Position numbers and translations under genes: made by a program. Source: Brevibacterium sp. S22 (GTDB lineage Bacteria; Actinomycetota; Actinomycetes; Actinomycetales; Brevibacteriaceae). Taken from it: a DNA stretch of 64,000 nt. Shown here piece after piece: positions 1-7,416 of the stretch; position 1 is the stretch's first letter, and each line of letters begins with the position of its first letter. The notes below the pieces were generated by a model, which saw only the letters and a program-made list of their open reading frames with translations, ran no database searches and was not told the DNA's origin. The stretch is taken from the NCBI RefSeq assembly GCF_004745485.1, contig NZ_RHFG01000008.1:1-64000 (forward strand), read 5' to 3'.

Positions 1-129
1 CACCACAGACGGGGTGATTTCTGGGATTGGGCACTGAACATGGTTGCAGAGCATGTTCAACCCGGTCTTGCCCTACTGACTACTGGGCAAACGGGCTATC
101 CTGTACACACATTTCGGCCTATAACCCCC

Positions 130-378
130 ATGTCCACCGCGCACACAGCGTTCAACGTCACCAACCTCTACACCGGACGATCATTCACCTACGTCCCCGG
201 CGACGGCCCCTGCCTGACCGCTCAGTATCCCGAAGCCACCGACAACACCCTCTACGCGCTCGAAACCGTCACCGACGCTCTCGATGCCGGATACCTGCCC
301 GACACCGACACACTGGCATTCCTCACACTGATCATCACCCGCGAAGATGACACCGACATCTGTGGGGGTGGGTTGTGA
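130..378 (+). CDS. Small hypothetical protein translationally coupled to the integrase
   Basis: I do not recognise this 82-residue protein. It begins MSTAHTAFN, is rich in Thr and Asp, and has no membrane segment or obvious motif. Its stop codon overlaps the GTG start of the integrase by 4 bases, which suggests translational coupling and supports it being a real gene of the mobile element. The reading frame is open from base 1 of the window, so a start at the ATG at position 40 or outside the window is also possible. The ATG at 130 is chosen because the protein reads best from there, but no ribosome binding site decides it. Confidence 0.45.
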   Translation: MSTAHTAFNVTNLYTGRSFTYVPGDGPCLTAQYPEATDNTLYALETVTDALDAGYLPDTDTLAFLTLIITREDDTDICGGGL

Positions 379-1856
379 CGGCGCGGGCAGTGTTCGGGGC
401 GATTGATCGTCTTCCGTCGGGGCGGTTCCGGGTCCGCTACACCGCTCCCGACGGCACCCGCCATAAAGTGCCGGGCACGTTCGCCACCCGGCAAGAGGCC
501 GAAGCCGTGCGCGTGCGGGTCCATGCCGAAGTGCTGGGCAACAACCCCGTCATCGCGAAGCCGTCGGCAATCACCGTCGGTCAGTATCTGGCCGACTACC
601 TCGACCACGCTCAGGCGACGCTGCGCCCGCGCACCCTCGACCTGTACCGGCGTACCGCCGATTCGTGGATTCTGTGCCCGGTCGGGACGACGACTCCGGT
701 CGATATCTCGACGGTGACCATCCAAGCCCTGACCCCGGGATTCGTCCGCACCTGGTATGTCGCGCTGCTCGACGGCACCCGCGCTGCTGCCCTCGATCAG
801 TCGGGCACGTCCCGACGCGGCCCGCATCCGGCCCGGGCCTGGGCGATGAGCCACGGATTCGACGTGGCCCCGACCGGCAAGTTGCCGACCGATGTGCTCG
901 ACGCATGGACTGCCGCCGGTTCACCGGCCCCGACGGTGCCGACCACGGCGGGGGAGTACCCGGGTCGGACCGCTGCCGCCGGTGCCTACCGTCTGCTGCG
1001 GACCGTGCTCATGCAAGCCGTGCGCGATGGTCTGATCACCGCGAACCCGGTCCACGTCAAAGGGGCGGGCACAGCACCGCACCCCGAACGCCGACCCCTG
1101 ACCGCGCCCGAAGTGGTGGCCTTGGCCGATGCGATGCCCGACCGCTACCGTGCCGCCGTGCTCATCGCCGCCTGGTCGGGACTGCGCCCCGGCGAAGCAT
1201 TCGCCCTGCGTAGGGGCGACCTCGACCTGCACACCGCGACTGTCACCGTGACCCGCACCCTGGTCGAAGTCCCGGGCGAATCCGTCGCTTATGGTCCGCC
1301 GAAGTCCGCCGCTGGTCGACGCACCGTGAACCTGCCGCGTTCGATCCTGCCGGTCCTGGCCGACCACCTCGACCAACACACCGGCACCGACCCCGATGCG
1401 CTGATGTTCACCACCGGCCACGGCAACCCCGTCACCGCGTCTACCCGGTCCAGGGTGATGCGTCGGGCACGACTGGCCATTGACCGGCCCGATATCGCCT
1501 GGCATCACCTGCGCCACACCGGGGCGACGCTGGCTGCGCAAGCCGGGGCGACTCAGGCTGAGCTGCAAGCCCGGATTGGTCACTCCACGGCCCGGGCGGC
1601 TGCGATCTATCAGCACGCGGGAAACGACCGCGACCGCGCATTAGCCGACCGGCTCGACCAACTCACGAACACGACCGGGACCCCGAATCCGAGTCCGACG
1701 GACCCGACCCCGACCGGGCCGAGCACCCCGGCGGCTGCTGCCAAACCGCTGCCGAATGACCGAGCCGACACGGACACTGCTCGTGCTCATCGTCGCCGGG
1801 CATCGGCTCCGCTGGCATTCGGCACTCGACGCGGCCACCTCGCCGCGATCAGCTAA
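375..1856 (+). CDS. Tyrosine recombinase (phage/ICE-type integrase)
   Basis: Site-specific recombinase of 493 residues that integrates and excises the element. The N-terminus holds an AP2-like arm-binding segment (about 1-60) and a SAM-like core-binding domain (about 65-225). The catalytic domain shows the full set of residues: Arg271 in SGLRPGE, Lys310 in the beta hairpin, His377-x-x-Arg380, His403 in IGHS and the nucleophile Tyr412. The C-terminal 70 residues are a Pro/Thr/Asp-rich tail outside the family core. The start is GTG, overlapping the preceding small gene. A tRNA-derived attachment site lies about 800 bases downstream, consistent with its role. No frameshift is visible, so it is probably functional. 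Length fits actinobacterial element integrases. Confidence 0.93.
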   Translation: MTARAVFGAIDRLPSGRFRVRYTAPDGTRHKVPGTFATRQEAEAVRVRVHAEVLGNNPVIAKPSAITVGQYLADYLDHAQATLRPRTLDLYRRTADSWILCPVGTTTPVDISTVTIQALTPGFVRTWYVALLDGTRAAALDQSGTSRRGPHPARAWAMSHGFDVAPTGKLPTDVLDAWTAAGSPAPTVPTTAGEYPGRTAAAGAYRLLRTVLMQAVRDGLITANPVHVKGAGTAPHPERRPLTAPEVVALADAMPDRYRAAVLIAAWSGLRPGEAFALRRGDLDLHTATVTVTRTLVEVPGESVAYGPPKSAAGRRTVNLPRSILPVLADHLDQHTGTDPDALMFTTGHGNPVTASTRSRVMRRARLAIDRPDIAWHHLRHTGATLAAQAGATQAELQARIGHSTARAAAIYQHAGNDRDRALADRLDQLTNTTGTPNPSPTDPTPTGPSTPAAAAKPLPNDRADTDTARAHRRRASAPLAFGTRRGHLAAIS

Positions 1857-1881
1857 CCCCACCACCACGAAAGGAAGTCAC

Positions 1882-2181
1882 ATGTCCAGCAACCACGTTC
1901 CCTGGAGACTTGAGCTGCGTCGAGTCCCGCTCGACCGGCTCGAATCCCACAGGGACTATCTCGCCCGCCGACTCGACTACATCACCGGCGACGACTACAC
2001 CGCACTGGCTACCGAGTACCGCGCCACCGCCACCGAAGTCCGCCGCCGCTACCGCACCACCGAGATTGAACGCGCCCAGAGGGCCGAACGCTTCCACCCC
2101 GACCACTACCAACCGCCTGAACACCGGTCCCGGCGCGGACGCAAACGCCGTCGCCGGTTCAATCGCAACTTGCCGCACTGA
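1882..2181 (+). CDS. Hypothetical element protein, basic C-terminus
   Basis: Unrecognised 99-residue protein of the mobile element, beginning MSSNHVPW. It is strongly helical and charged (repeated Arg, Glu and Tyr between residues 25 and 65) and ends in a very basic stretch (RRGRKRRRRF) that could bind nucleic acid. The ATG has a good GGAAG ribosome binding site, AAAGGAAGTCAC ending next to it. It lies 25 bases after the integrase stop, in the same direction, so it is probably cotranscribed. A loose resemblance to the next small protein (a short Leu-x-x-hydrophobic helix followed by an Arg/Glu-rich helix) hints at a shared fold, but I cannot name a family. Confidence 0.6.
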   Translation: MSSNHVPWRLELRRVPLDRLESHRDYLARRLDYITGDDYTALATEYRATATEVRRRYRTTEIERAQRAERFHPDHYQPPEHRSRRGRKRRRRFNRNLPH

Positions 2182-2210
2182 CCACAACCACCACGAAGAG
2201 AACACGAACC

Positions 2211-2528
2211 ATGACACACCGCAGGCCTCACCCCCGAGGACTCTCCGCGCAGGTGCTGCGCACCGCCACGACCACCGCACTGCTCGCGCACCTGCAACGA
2301 CTCACCGCCGCCGACTTCCCCGCCGGATACCACCGCCGCGCCAGAGAGACCCGCACCGTCCGCGACGAACTCGCCCGCCGCCACCGGGCCGACCTCGACG
2401 CTCGCCCCCGCCACAGCGTGCCCGGTTCCTCGCCACTGGATCCCGAATCCATCCGCTTGGCTGCTGCCCTCGACACCGAACCACCGCGCCCAGCGGACTC
2501 GTCATCGTTGCCTGACACCGATTCGTGA
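2211..2528 (+). CDS. Hypothetical element protein
   Basis: Unrecognised 105-residue protein, MTHRRPHPRG at the start, mainly helical and Arg-rich through residue 70, then a Pro/Asp/Ser-rich tail. An AGAGAA purine stretch precedes the ATG. It sits 29 bases after the previous small gene and is the last gene before the attachment site, so it belongs to the integrase transcription unit. Genes between an integrase and its att site are uncommon. They could be a recombination directionality factor or simply cargo, but nothing in the sequence decides this. Confidence 0.55.
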   Translation: MTHRRPHPRGLSAQVLRTATTTALLAHLQRLTAADFPAGYHRRARETRTVRDELARRHRADLDARPRHSVPGSSPLDPESIRLAAALDTEPPRPADSSSLPDTDS

Positions 2529-2544
2529 CCGCAGCCGACACGGC

Positions 2545-2606
2545 GTGACCTAACATGACCGAACCCTCTAGAACTCAGTGTGTATAGTTAGGTCATATAA
2601 GGTCAC
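2545..2606. repeat. Imperfect inverted repeat, candidate integrase arm-type sites
   Basis: Two 16-base arms, 2545-2560 and 2591-2606, are inverted copies of each other with 14 of 16 positions matching (left arm GTGACCTAACATGACC). Each arm itself contains two copies of a GACC/GGTC core. The pair sits 65 bases from the tRNA-derived core site and outside any gene. Short repeated motifs beside the core are what tyrosine integrases use as arm-type binding sites, so this is the likely role, by inference. Confidence 0.5.
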
Positions 2607-2670
2607 GTTTGGTCCGAATACAAACACAGGACCCGGCCTGACCTGGGGCGACACAGAGGGCAACAGGAAT

Positions 2671-2713
2671 CTTCCAAACTGATGGTGCGGGTTCGATTCC
2701 CGTCATCCCCTCC
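2671..2713 (+). mobile_element. Attachment site: 3' part of tRNA-Gly(TCC)
   Basis: The sequence reads as a tRNA from the anticodon loop onwards: loop CTTCCAA (anticodon TCC), the 3' anticodon strand ACTGA, a short variable loop, a T arm GCGGG-TTCGATT-CCCGT, acceptor strand CATCCCC, discriminator T and CC. The bases upstream do not form the matching 5' half: no D arm, and no partner for the anticodon stem. It is therefore the host tRNA 3' fragment left beyond an element that inserted at the anticodon loop. The intact tRNA should lie at the far end of the element, outside the window. Confidence 0.8.
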
Positions 2714-2718
2714 GCGAG

Positions 2719-2751
2719 CCGGTCTGATCACTCGATCAGGCCGGTTTCTTT
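2719..2751 (+). terminator. Rho-independent terminator of the interrupted tRNA-Gly
   Basis: An 11-base-pair stem (2719-2729 with 2734-2744, one G-T pair) with a 4-base loop is followed by TTTCTTT. It lies 6 bases after the tRNA fragment and is the terminator that originally ended the tRNA transcript. Confidence 0.85.
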
Positions 2752-2777
2752 ATGCCCGGATAGGTATGATCCTCCTC

Positions 2778-4175
2778 ATGAGAAGCGAAGGGCGGCTCAG
2801 ACGCCTCCGAGTTGCGCAGACCTCAGCGTGGCCCAGTCGGAGAGCACTGCTGACCGGCACCGTCATCGGATTCGGTGCGATCGGTGTCGGTGCAGTCGTC
2901 ACCTCAGCTCTCGCCGAGGCGGGACGACCGGACCCGGTCCGCTCGGTCACGGCCGCCTACACCCGCTCGGGCGTGCGAGAAGCCCTCGATGAGGAGTCCG
3001 CACGGAACCTGCCCGCCCAGTCACGAGTAATGCCGGACCTCGCCGATCCCGGCCCGGCAGCGAGGCAGCAGGACTTCCTCGACCGCTGCGAACCGTGGCT
3101 GGGAGCTCTGCCTGCGCACCGCCGAGAACTCGCAGTCTCAGCTCTTCTTGACTTGTGGGTGCTCAGCGATGAACTGCCCGCCACGGTCGCCGGGTGGTTC
3201 GGCCCCTGGCGCTATACCTGGCCACGGGATACGGCTTTCGCCGCAGTGGCCTTGGCCAGAGTCGGCATGCAGGAGACGGCGTGGATGCATCTGCGGCATC
3301 TGCAGGCCGTGCAGGCGGTCGACGGTTCGTTCGCGGCCCGGGTCGACCCGGAATCTGGAATGGCGCCGGATGACCGCGAGTCGCAGTTCGACTCGCTCGG
3401 CCTGGTGCTCTGGGCCATTGCCGAAGTGCATGCCGTCTCCAAGACGGCGGTCGCGCCGATCGTCCTCGGCGAACTCGATGATCTGCTGCGACGGACCAGC
3501 CGACGTCTCTTCGACCTCACCGCCCACGGTCGCAGCCTGCCTCCTGTCGGCCCGGACTACTGGGAGGTCGGAGAGTCGCAGGTCACTCTCGGCCTCGCCG
3601 GGCCGACTCTGGTCGGGATGAACTCACTCTCCGTGCTGACGAAGGCGGACGGGGATCTGTGGAGCCGCCTCGGCGGGGGAGCCGAATCGCTCAGTCGTGC
3701 CGTCGACGACTATCGGACGACCTTTGCTCGGACCTTCGGCGCCAACGGGATGCAGCGATACCCGACCTCGGGCGGATGTGATTCGGCGATCGCCTATCTG
3801 CCCGCCGCCGGACTCGTGGCCGACACGGTGGAGGGGATCTGCGCAGTCGAACCCGAGACCCTCGCAGACGTGTGGGACCGGCTCGAACAGCCGGCAGGAG
3901 GCATCAAGCCCGGTCACGGGTGGATCATCGACCGCTCCAGCTGGACGCCGTCGACCTCGCTCATGGGCCTCGGCTTCGCCCGCCTCGGACTCAGCGGCCG
4001 TGCGGAGTCGGTCCTCGACTGGCTCACTGACCACCGCACCAGCGCGGGTTCGCTGCCGGAGAAGGTCAGTGCCGAGGGAACTCCGGTCTCGGTGGCACCG
4101 CTGTCGTGGACGGCGGCCAACGTCATCATCACCCTCGACGAGCTCTACGGACGCCGAGATGGAGCGGATTCCTGA
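2778..4175 (+). CDS. Tat-exported GH15-like (glucoamylase-type) glycoside hydrolase
   Basis: Predicted 465-residue exported protein. Residues 20-25 (SRRALL) followed by a hydrophobic stretch to about 45 and an Ala-rich end form a twin-arginine signal peptide or membrane anchor. The mature part looks like the alpha/alpha six-barrel fold of family GH15: RYTWPRD at 145-151 matches the glucoamylase WPRDA/T signature, and a YWE triplet and several Trp-Gly-rich loops follow. Family knowledge suggests hydrolysis of alpha-glucosidic bonds from a non-reducing end, but the substrate cannot be told and the protein is shorter than classical glucoamylases (about 600-800). The frame extends upstream into the tRNA fragment, which cannot be coding. 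ATG 2766 is an alternative start. It is a monocistronic gene directly beside the element junction. Confidence 0.7.
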   Translation: MRSEGRLRRLRVAQTSAWPSRRALLTGTVIGFGAIGVGAVVTSALAEAGRPDPVRSVTAAYTRSGVREALDEESARNLPAQSRVMPDLADPGPAARQQDFLDRCEPWLGALPAHRRELAVSALLDLWVLSDELPATVAGWFGPWRYTWPRDTAFAAVALARVGMQETAWMHLRHLQAVQAVDGSFAARVDPESGMAPDDRESQFDSLGLVLWAIAEVHAVSKTAVAPIVLGELDDLLRRTSRRLFDLTAHGRSLPPVGPDYWEVGESQVTLGLAGPTLVGMNSLSVLTKADGDLWSRLGGGAESLSRAVDDYRTTFARTFGANGMQRYPTSGGCDSAIAYLPAAGLVADTVEGICAVEPETLADVWDRLEQPAGGIKPGHGWIIDRSSWTPSTSLMGLGFARLGLSGRAESVLDWLTDHRTSAGSLPEKVSAEGTPVSVAPLSWTAANVIITLDELYGRRDGADS

Positions 4176-4184
4176 AATCACCCC

Positions 4185-4216
4185 GGTTTCGCGTAACGGG
4201 CGGGGTTTCGCGTAAC
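4185..4216. repeat. Direct repeat of GGTTTCGCGTAAC upstream of tig
   Basis: The 12-13 base motif GGTTTCGCGTAAC occurs at 4185-4197 and again at 4204-4216, 19 bases apart (close to two helical turns), in the 212-base gap between the GH15-like gene and tig. It could be a regulator binding site for the downstream chaperone gene. No other gene is visible in the gap. Confidence 0.4.
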
Positions 4217-4387
4217 ATAGGTGATTGCGTCTTGCGGACGTGCGCGAACTATTCGTGGACTTTCGCTCCCTCTAAGGTCACGAGATGACCGATCAGGCTG
4301 TGAGATGGCCGTCTGCGGTCACGAACCCGGATGATCAGGTCGGAGATGACCGAAAATGCATGACTGTCGAATTTGAAAGGTCACACT

Positions 4388-5752
4388 GTGAAGAGCTCCG
4401 TCGAGCAACTCGACCCCACCCGGGTCAAGATCAGCGTGGAAGTCCCATACGCCGAACTCAAACCGAGCGTCGACGAGGCATACAAGACCATCGGTGGCCA
4501 GGTCACCGTCCCCGGTTTCCGTAAGGGCAAAGTCCCCACGCGCATCATCGATCAGCGTATCGGCCGTCCTGCTGTGATCCAGGAGGCCATAAACAACGGA
4601 CTTGACGACTTCTACCGCAACGCGGTCGAAGAGCACGAACTCAAGCCGATGGGCCAGCCCGAGGTCGAGATCTCCGAGGTTCCCGGACTCGACGGAACCG
4701 AAGACGGCGATCTGGGCTTCACTGTCGAGGTCGACGTGCGTCCCGAAGTCGAACTGCCTGCCTACGACACGATCAACATCGAGGTCGACCCCATCGAGGT
4801 CACCGACGCCGATGTGGATGCCGAACTCGAGCAGCTGCGCACCCGCTTCGGAACCCTGGTCGCCGTTGACCGCCCCGCGGCCACCGACGACTTCGTCACT
4901 CTCGACCTCGTCGCCACCATCGGCGATGAAGAGATCGACACCGCCTCCGACATCTCCTACCAGGTCGGCGCCGGAACGATGCTCGAAGGCATGGACGAGG
5001 CCCTCGACGGACTCTCCGCCGGTGAGACCACCACCTTCGAGACCACCTTCGCAGGCGGAGAGCACGCCGGCGAGCAGGGCACCGTGAAGATCACCCTGAG
5101 CGCCGTCAAAGAGCGTGAACTGCCCGAGGCCGATGACGACTTCGCCCAGCTGGCCAGCGAATTCGACACGATCGACGAGCTGCGTGAGGATCTCCGCGCC
5201 CAGGCCGGCAAGGCCAAGGAGACCGAGCAGGGCGTGCAGGCACGCGACAAGGTCCTCGAGCACCTCATCGAGACCCTCGACGTGCCGGTCCCGGCCAAGA
5301 TCGTCAACGACGAGGTCGAGCGTCACCTCGAGTCCGAGAACCGTTCGGACGATGACGAACACCGCAAGGAGGTCACCGAGGAGACCGAGCACAACCTGCG
5401 CACCCAGTTCATCCTCGATGCCGTGTCCGAGGCAGAGAACGTCGAGGTCAGCCAGCCCGAACTCATCGAGTACCTGATCTCCGCTTCGCAGCAGTACGGA
5501 ATGAACCCCAACGAGTTCGCCCAGATGCTCGACAGCTCCGGCCAGGTCAACGCCCTGGTCGGCGAGGTCTCGCGGCGCAAGGCCCTGGCCGCCGTCCTCG
5601 CCGGTGCCACGGTCAAGGACACCGCCGGAAACGTCGTCGACATGGAGGCCTTCACCTCCGCCGGTGACGACGAGGACGCTGACGCCGACGGCGACGCGCA
5701 GAGCGCGGAAGCCGCCGACGAAGCACCCGCAGAGGCTGCCGAAGAGAAGTGA
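4388..5752 (+). CDS. tig: Trigger factor, ribosome-associated chaperone and prolyl isomerase
   Basis: Binds at the ribosome exit tunnel through L23 and shields nascent chains. The 454-residue protein starts KSSVEQLDPTRVKISVEV after a GTG with a GAAAGG site 7 bases upstream. The ribosome-binding signature GFRKGKVP is in the N-terminal domain (around residue 44). A FKBP-type PPIase domain follows (about 150-240), then the helical C-terminal domain. The last 25 residues form an acidic, Ala-rich tail (DDEDADADGD), common in high-GC actinobacteria. Position immediately upstream of clpP1P2 and clpX is the conserved bacterial arrangement, but a hairpin separates it from clpP1. Confidence 0.97.
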   Translation: MKSSVEQLDPTRVKISVEVPYAELKPSVDEAYKTIGGQVTVPGFRKGKVPTRIIDQRIGRPAVIQEAINNGLDDFYRNAVEEHELKPMGQPEVEISEVPGLDGTEDGDLGFTVEVDVRPEVELPAYDTINIEVDPIEVTDADVDAELEQLRTRFGTLVAVDRPAATDDFVTLDLVATIGDEEIDTASDISYQVGAGTMLEGMDEALDGLSAGETTTFETTFAGGEHAGEQGTVKITLSAVKERELPEADDDFAQLASEFDTIDELREDLRAQAGKAKETEQGVQARDKVLEHLIETLDVPVPAKIVNDEVERHLESENRSDDDEHRKEVTEETEHNLRTQFILDAVSEAENVEVSQPELIEYLISASQQYGMNPNEFAQMLDSSGQVNALVGEVSRRKALAAVLAGATVKDTAGNVVDMEAFTSAGDDEDADADGDAQSAEAADEAPAEAAEEK

Positions 5753-5783
5753 GGGAGCGCCGCCTCGGCGGTGGAATCCTGAT

Positions 5784-5823
5784 GAGACGGTGGGTACGGA
5801 TTACGATCCGCACCCACCGTCTC
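5784..5823 (+). terminator. Hairpin terminator after tig
   Basis: A perfect 12-base-pair stem (5784-5795 with 5812-5823) encloses a second small stem CGGA/TCCG. It starts 31 bases after the tig stop. The T-tract is poor (TGCATATCT), so termination may be partial. Confidence 0.7.
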
Positions 5824-5842
5824 TGCATATCTGCAGGTCCCG

Positions 5843-5860
5843 ATCACGCTGAGGGCGAAC
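5843..5860. promoter_or_regulatory. ClgR activator box in front of clpP1P2
   Basis: ATCACGCTGAGGGCGAAC matches every position of the ClgR consensus described for corynebacteria (WNNWCGCYNANRGCGWWS, core CGC-N5-GCG). ClgR is the actinobacterial activator of clp protease genes. The box is about 60 bases upstream of the probable start of transcription; a candidate -10 TAGAGT lies at 5900-5905 with no good -35, as expected for an activated promoter. Confidence 0.7.
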
Positions 5861-5941
5861 ACAGGCCTCGCCGCGGACTAAAACCCGGGGGAGAGCGGTT
5901 AGAGTCCATAGCAAGCCATCCACAGAACACAGGAGTGAAAC

Positions 5942-6553
5942 GTGAGCGCATACGACACGACAGCTCCCGTCGGCCTCGACGCCGGTGGGGGAATGGGTCT
6001 GGACGACCACATCTTCAATCGTCTTCTCAAAGAGCGCATCATCTGGCTCGGTTCCGAGGTGCGTGACGACAACGCCAACGCCATCTGCGCGCAGATGATG
6101 CTGCTGGCCGCCGAGGATCCCGAAGCGGACATCTCGCTCTACATCAACTCGCCCGGCGGCTCCGTCACCGCCGGAATGGCCATCTACGACACGATGCAGT
6201 ACATCAAGCCTGATGTCTCGACCGTGGCCATGGGCATGGCCGCCTCGATGGGACAGTTCCTGCTGTCCTCGGGCACCCCCGGCAAGCGCTACGCCACCCC
6301 GCACGCCCGCATCCTCATGCACCAGCCGCTGGGTGGAATCGGCGGCACGGCCACTGACATCAAGATCCAGGCCGAGCTGATCCTGCACATGAAGAAGCAG
6401 ATGGCGGAACTGACCGCTCAGCAGACGGGCAAATCGCTCGAGCAGATCCTCCAGGACAACGACCGTGACCACTGGTTCACTGCTGAAGAAGCGCTCGAAT
6501 ACGGCTTCATCGACAAGATGGTCACCCGCGCGTCCGACGTCAACGACAACTGA
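5942..6553 (+). CDS. clpP1: ATP-dependent Clp protease proteolytic subunit ClpP1
   Basis: Serine peptidase subunit of 203 residues that forms, with ClpP2, the degradation chamber fed by ClpX or ClpC. Catalytic triad Ser102 (GMAASMG), His127 ([10 protein letters not shown]) and Asp176 (DRDHWF) is complete. The conserved NSPGGSV strand is at 69-75. The start is GTG with AGGAG 6 bases upstream. It is cotranscribed with clpP2 (14-base gap) behind a ClgR box. Actinobacteria with two ClpP subunits normally assemble a mixed 14-mer, so both copies are probably required; this is family knowledge. Confidence 0.97.
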   Translation: MSAYDTTAPVGLDAGGGMGLDDHIFNRLLKERIIWLGSEVRDDNANAICAQMMLLAAEDPEADISLYINSPGGSVTAGMAIYDTMQYIKPDVSTVAMGMAASMGQFLLSSGTPGKRYATPHARILMHQPLGGIGGTATDIKIQAELILHMKKQMAELTAQQTGKSLEQILQDNDRDHWFTAEEALEYGFIDKMVTRASDVNDN

Positions 6554-6567
6554 GTGGGAGTCAAGGA

Positions 6568-7221
6568 ATGAACTCGATGAACTTCAATGCCGGTTCGACC
6601 GCCGGATACATGCCCGAGGCGCGGTACGTCATGCCGCAGTTCGAAGAACGGACTCCGTACGGCTTCAAGCGCCAGGATCCCTACACCAAGCTCTTCGACG
6701 ATCGCGTGGTATTCCTCGGCGCACAGGTCGATGACACGAGCGCCGATGATGTCATGGCTCAGCTGCTGGTCCTCGAATCGCAGGACCCCGACCGCGACAT
6801 CACCCTCTACATCAACTCGCCCGGCGGCTCATTCACCGCGATGACCGCCATCTACGACACGATGCAGTACGTCAAGCCTGAGATCCAGACCGTCTGCCTC
6901 GGCCAGGCCGCCTCCGCCGCCGCCGTGCTGCTGGCCGCCGGAACCCCCGGCAAGCGTCTGGCTCTGCCGAATGCACGTGTGCTCATCCATCAGCCCGCGA
7001 TGCAGGGCCAGGGCCAGGGTCAGGCTTCAGACCTCGAGATCCAGGCTGCTGAGGTGCTGCGGATGCGCGAATGGCTCGAGGGCACTCTGGCCAAGCACTC
7101 GAACAAGGAGGCCTCACAGGTCTCGAACGACATCGAACGCGACCTCTTCCTCACGGCCGAGCAGGCCAAGGACTACGGCCTCGTCGACCAGGTGCTCACT
7201 TCGCGCAAGAACGCGAACTGA
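6568..7221 (+). CDS. clpP2: ATP-dependent Clp protease proteolytic subunit ClpP2
   Basis: Second Clp peptidase subunit, 217 residues, with catalytic Ser116 (GQAASAAAV), His141 (RVLIHQPAM) and Asp192 (ERDLFL). It carries the longer N-terminus (about 20 extra residues, Met- and Asn-rich) typical of actinobacterial ClpP2, which may be removed on maturation. In-frame ATGs at 6568 and 6577 are both possible; GGGAG at 6557-6561 favours the first. It follows clpP1 closely and is ended by a strong hairpin before clpX. Confidence 0.96.
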   Translation: MNSMNFNAGSTAGYMPEARYVMPQFEERTPYGFKRQDPYTKLFDDRVVFLGAQVDDTSADDVMAQLLVLESQDPDRDITLYINSPGGSFTAMTAIYDTMQYVKPEIQTVCLGQAASAAAVLLAAGTPGKRLALPNARVLIHQPAMQGQGQGQASDLEIQAAEVLRMREWLEGTLAKHSNKEASQVSNDIERDLFLTAEQAKDYGLVDQVLTSRKNAN

Positions 7222-7239
7222 TCACCGCCCGGAGGGCCG

Positions 7240-7300
7240 GGAACCGCTGAGAACGGGTTCGTGCGATCGCAATCGTGCGGACCCGTTCTCGGTTCCTTCC
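7240..7300 (+). terminator. Terminator of the clpP1P2 operon
   Basis: GGAACC at 7240-7245 and GAGAACGGGT at 7249-7258 pair with ACCCGTTCTC at 7281-7290 and GGTTCC at 7291-7296, with a short bulge on one side, followed by TTCCTCC. The 22-base loop is itself palindromic (TGCGATCGCA). It lies 18 bases after the clpP2 stop. Confidence 0.75.
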
Positions 7301-7353
7301 TCCGACACACCGAGGCGTAGCTGGGGCTTGTGTCAGCCACGTGTGGGAAGCTA

Positions 7354-7383
7354 TTGAGGTACATGAAACACGAGCGGTAGAGT
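7354..7383 (+). promoter_or_regulatory. Promoter of clpX
   Basis: TTGAGG (7354-7359), an 18-base spacer and TAGAGT (7378-7383) form a housekeeping-type promoter. Transcription would begin near 7390, leaving a short leader before the clpX start. It explains why clpX can be expressed apart from clpP1P2. Confidence 0.6.
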
Positions 7384-7416
7384 TAGGGCCAAGCGTCCTG
7401 GCGAAAGGTTGTGACA

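Noticed and set aside
2682..2777. Upstream extension of the GH15-like gene into the tRNA fragment
   Set aside because: The bases are the tRNA 3' half and its terminator, which cannot be coding. A Tat signal begins after ATG 2778.
4319..5392. 357-codon minus-strand frame opposite tig
   Set aside because: It mirrors the trigger factor codons, is rich in Gly, Asp, Val and Leu with no motif, and lacks a ribosome binding site.
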